From the NCBI GenBank assembly GCA_015222355.1, contig JADFVC010000068.1, positions 1 through 14,503 of the forward strand: a stretch of 14,503 nucleotides of DNA, in the 5' to 3' direction. Position 1 is the stretch's first letter; each line of letters begins with the position of its first letter. The translations under genes were made by a program, and so were the position numbers. The notes below the pieces were generated by a model. It saw only the letters and a list, made by a program, of their open reading frames with translations, was not told the origin of the DNA and made no database searches. Below are positions 14,395-14,503 of the stretch, piece after piece. The stretch is from Chloroflexota bacterium (lineage in GTDB: Bacteria > Desulfobacterota > Desulfuromonadia > Desulfuromonadales > Geopsychrobacteraceae).

Positions 14395-14498
14395 CGTGCC
14401 GTTTAAAAATTGTACCTGACTGGCCTGATATGCGAGAATAACGGCCGCTTCAGCAACGAGTTCTTTTGAGCTTATTTATATTCTACCTTGGGAGGAAA

Positions 14499-14503
14499 AT
14501 GAG
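14499..14503 (+). CDS. Start of the next gene (cut by window end)
   Basis: ATGAG at the window edge is preceded by the strong ribosome site GGGAGG (14490-14495), four bases before the ATG. The AT-rich stretch 14461-14485 could hold a promoter. Its product cannot be told; a chemotaxis gene would fit the context. Confidence 0.5.

Noticed and set aside
14423..14436. TGGCCTGATATGC as a sigma-54 promoter for the last gene
   Set aside because: GG-to-GC spacing is eight bases, too short for RpoN.

Overview
The window is about 54% GC (estimated by eye). It looks like chromosomal DNA from a flagellated or gliding, chemosensory-rich anaerobe. The best match is the Desulfuromonadota (Geobacter / Desulfuromonas / Pelobacter group). 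That placement is an inference from the sigma-54 promoter, the abundant Cache-type receptors with '40H-like' signalling tips, the partial CheW and receiver proteins, and the style of the U32 and DsbC proteins. No marker gene proves it.

Layout. (1) Positions 113-3288: a sigma-54 promoter reads into a compact chemosensory operon. It encodes a degenerate receiver protein, a 47-residue CheW N-terminal stub, a sensory-domain receptor (MCP) and a full CheW, and it ends at a perfect-palindrome terminator. (2) 3355-7281: a second co-directional cluster. It encodes a 63-residue fragment resembling the C-terminal part of a receiver, a CheW-like protein lacking its C-terminus, a canonical single-domain receiver, and a GAF-PAS-PAS-GGDEF-EAL protein that makes and/or breaks cyclic di-GMP. 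No CheA, CheR, CheB or CheY-phosphatase is present, so these proteins must plug into arrays encoded elsewhere. (3) 7266-9093: a scar zone with a short hairpin element flanked by an 8-bp direct repeat, a possible broken minus-strand frame, a serine recombinase lacking its catalytic N-terminus, a roughly 120-nt cluster of hairpins sharing ACTGAAAGT, the 3' third of another MCP, and a possible frameshifted small minus-strand gene. (4) 9094-12251, minus strand: a DsbC-type periplasmic disulfide isomerase followed by a long U32-family protein (RlhA/YdcP-like). (5) 12252-14394, plus strand: a 374-bp divergent intergenic region with a strong leader stem-loop, then an unusual membrane-anchored MCP with no periplasmic domain and a non-canonical signalling tip, closed by a long bidirectional terminator. 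The next gene starts at 14499 and is cut by the window end.

Working together: the first two clusters look like one signalling neighbourhood in which ligand sensing by the receptor is coupled through CheW-type adaptors, with the second cluster linking adaptor and receiver proteins to cyclic di-GMP turnover. Several components are partial (CheW stub, receiver fragment, clipped CheW, 5'-deleted MCP) or lack key residues (receiver 1, MCP tip). This points either to a locus eroding after duplication and insertion, or to deliberate small decoy or modulator proteins. The first 112 bases hold no gene I can support.
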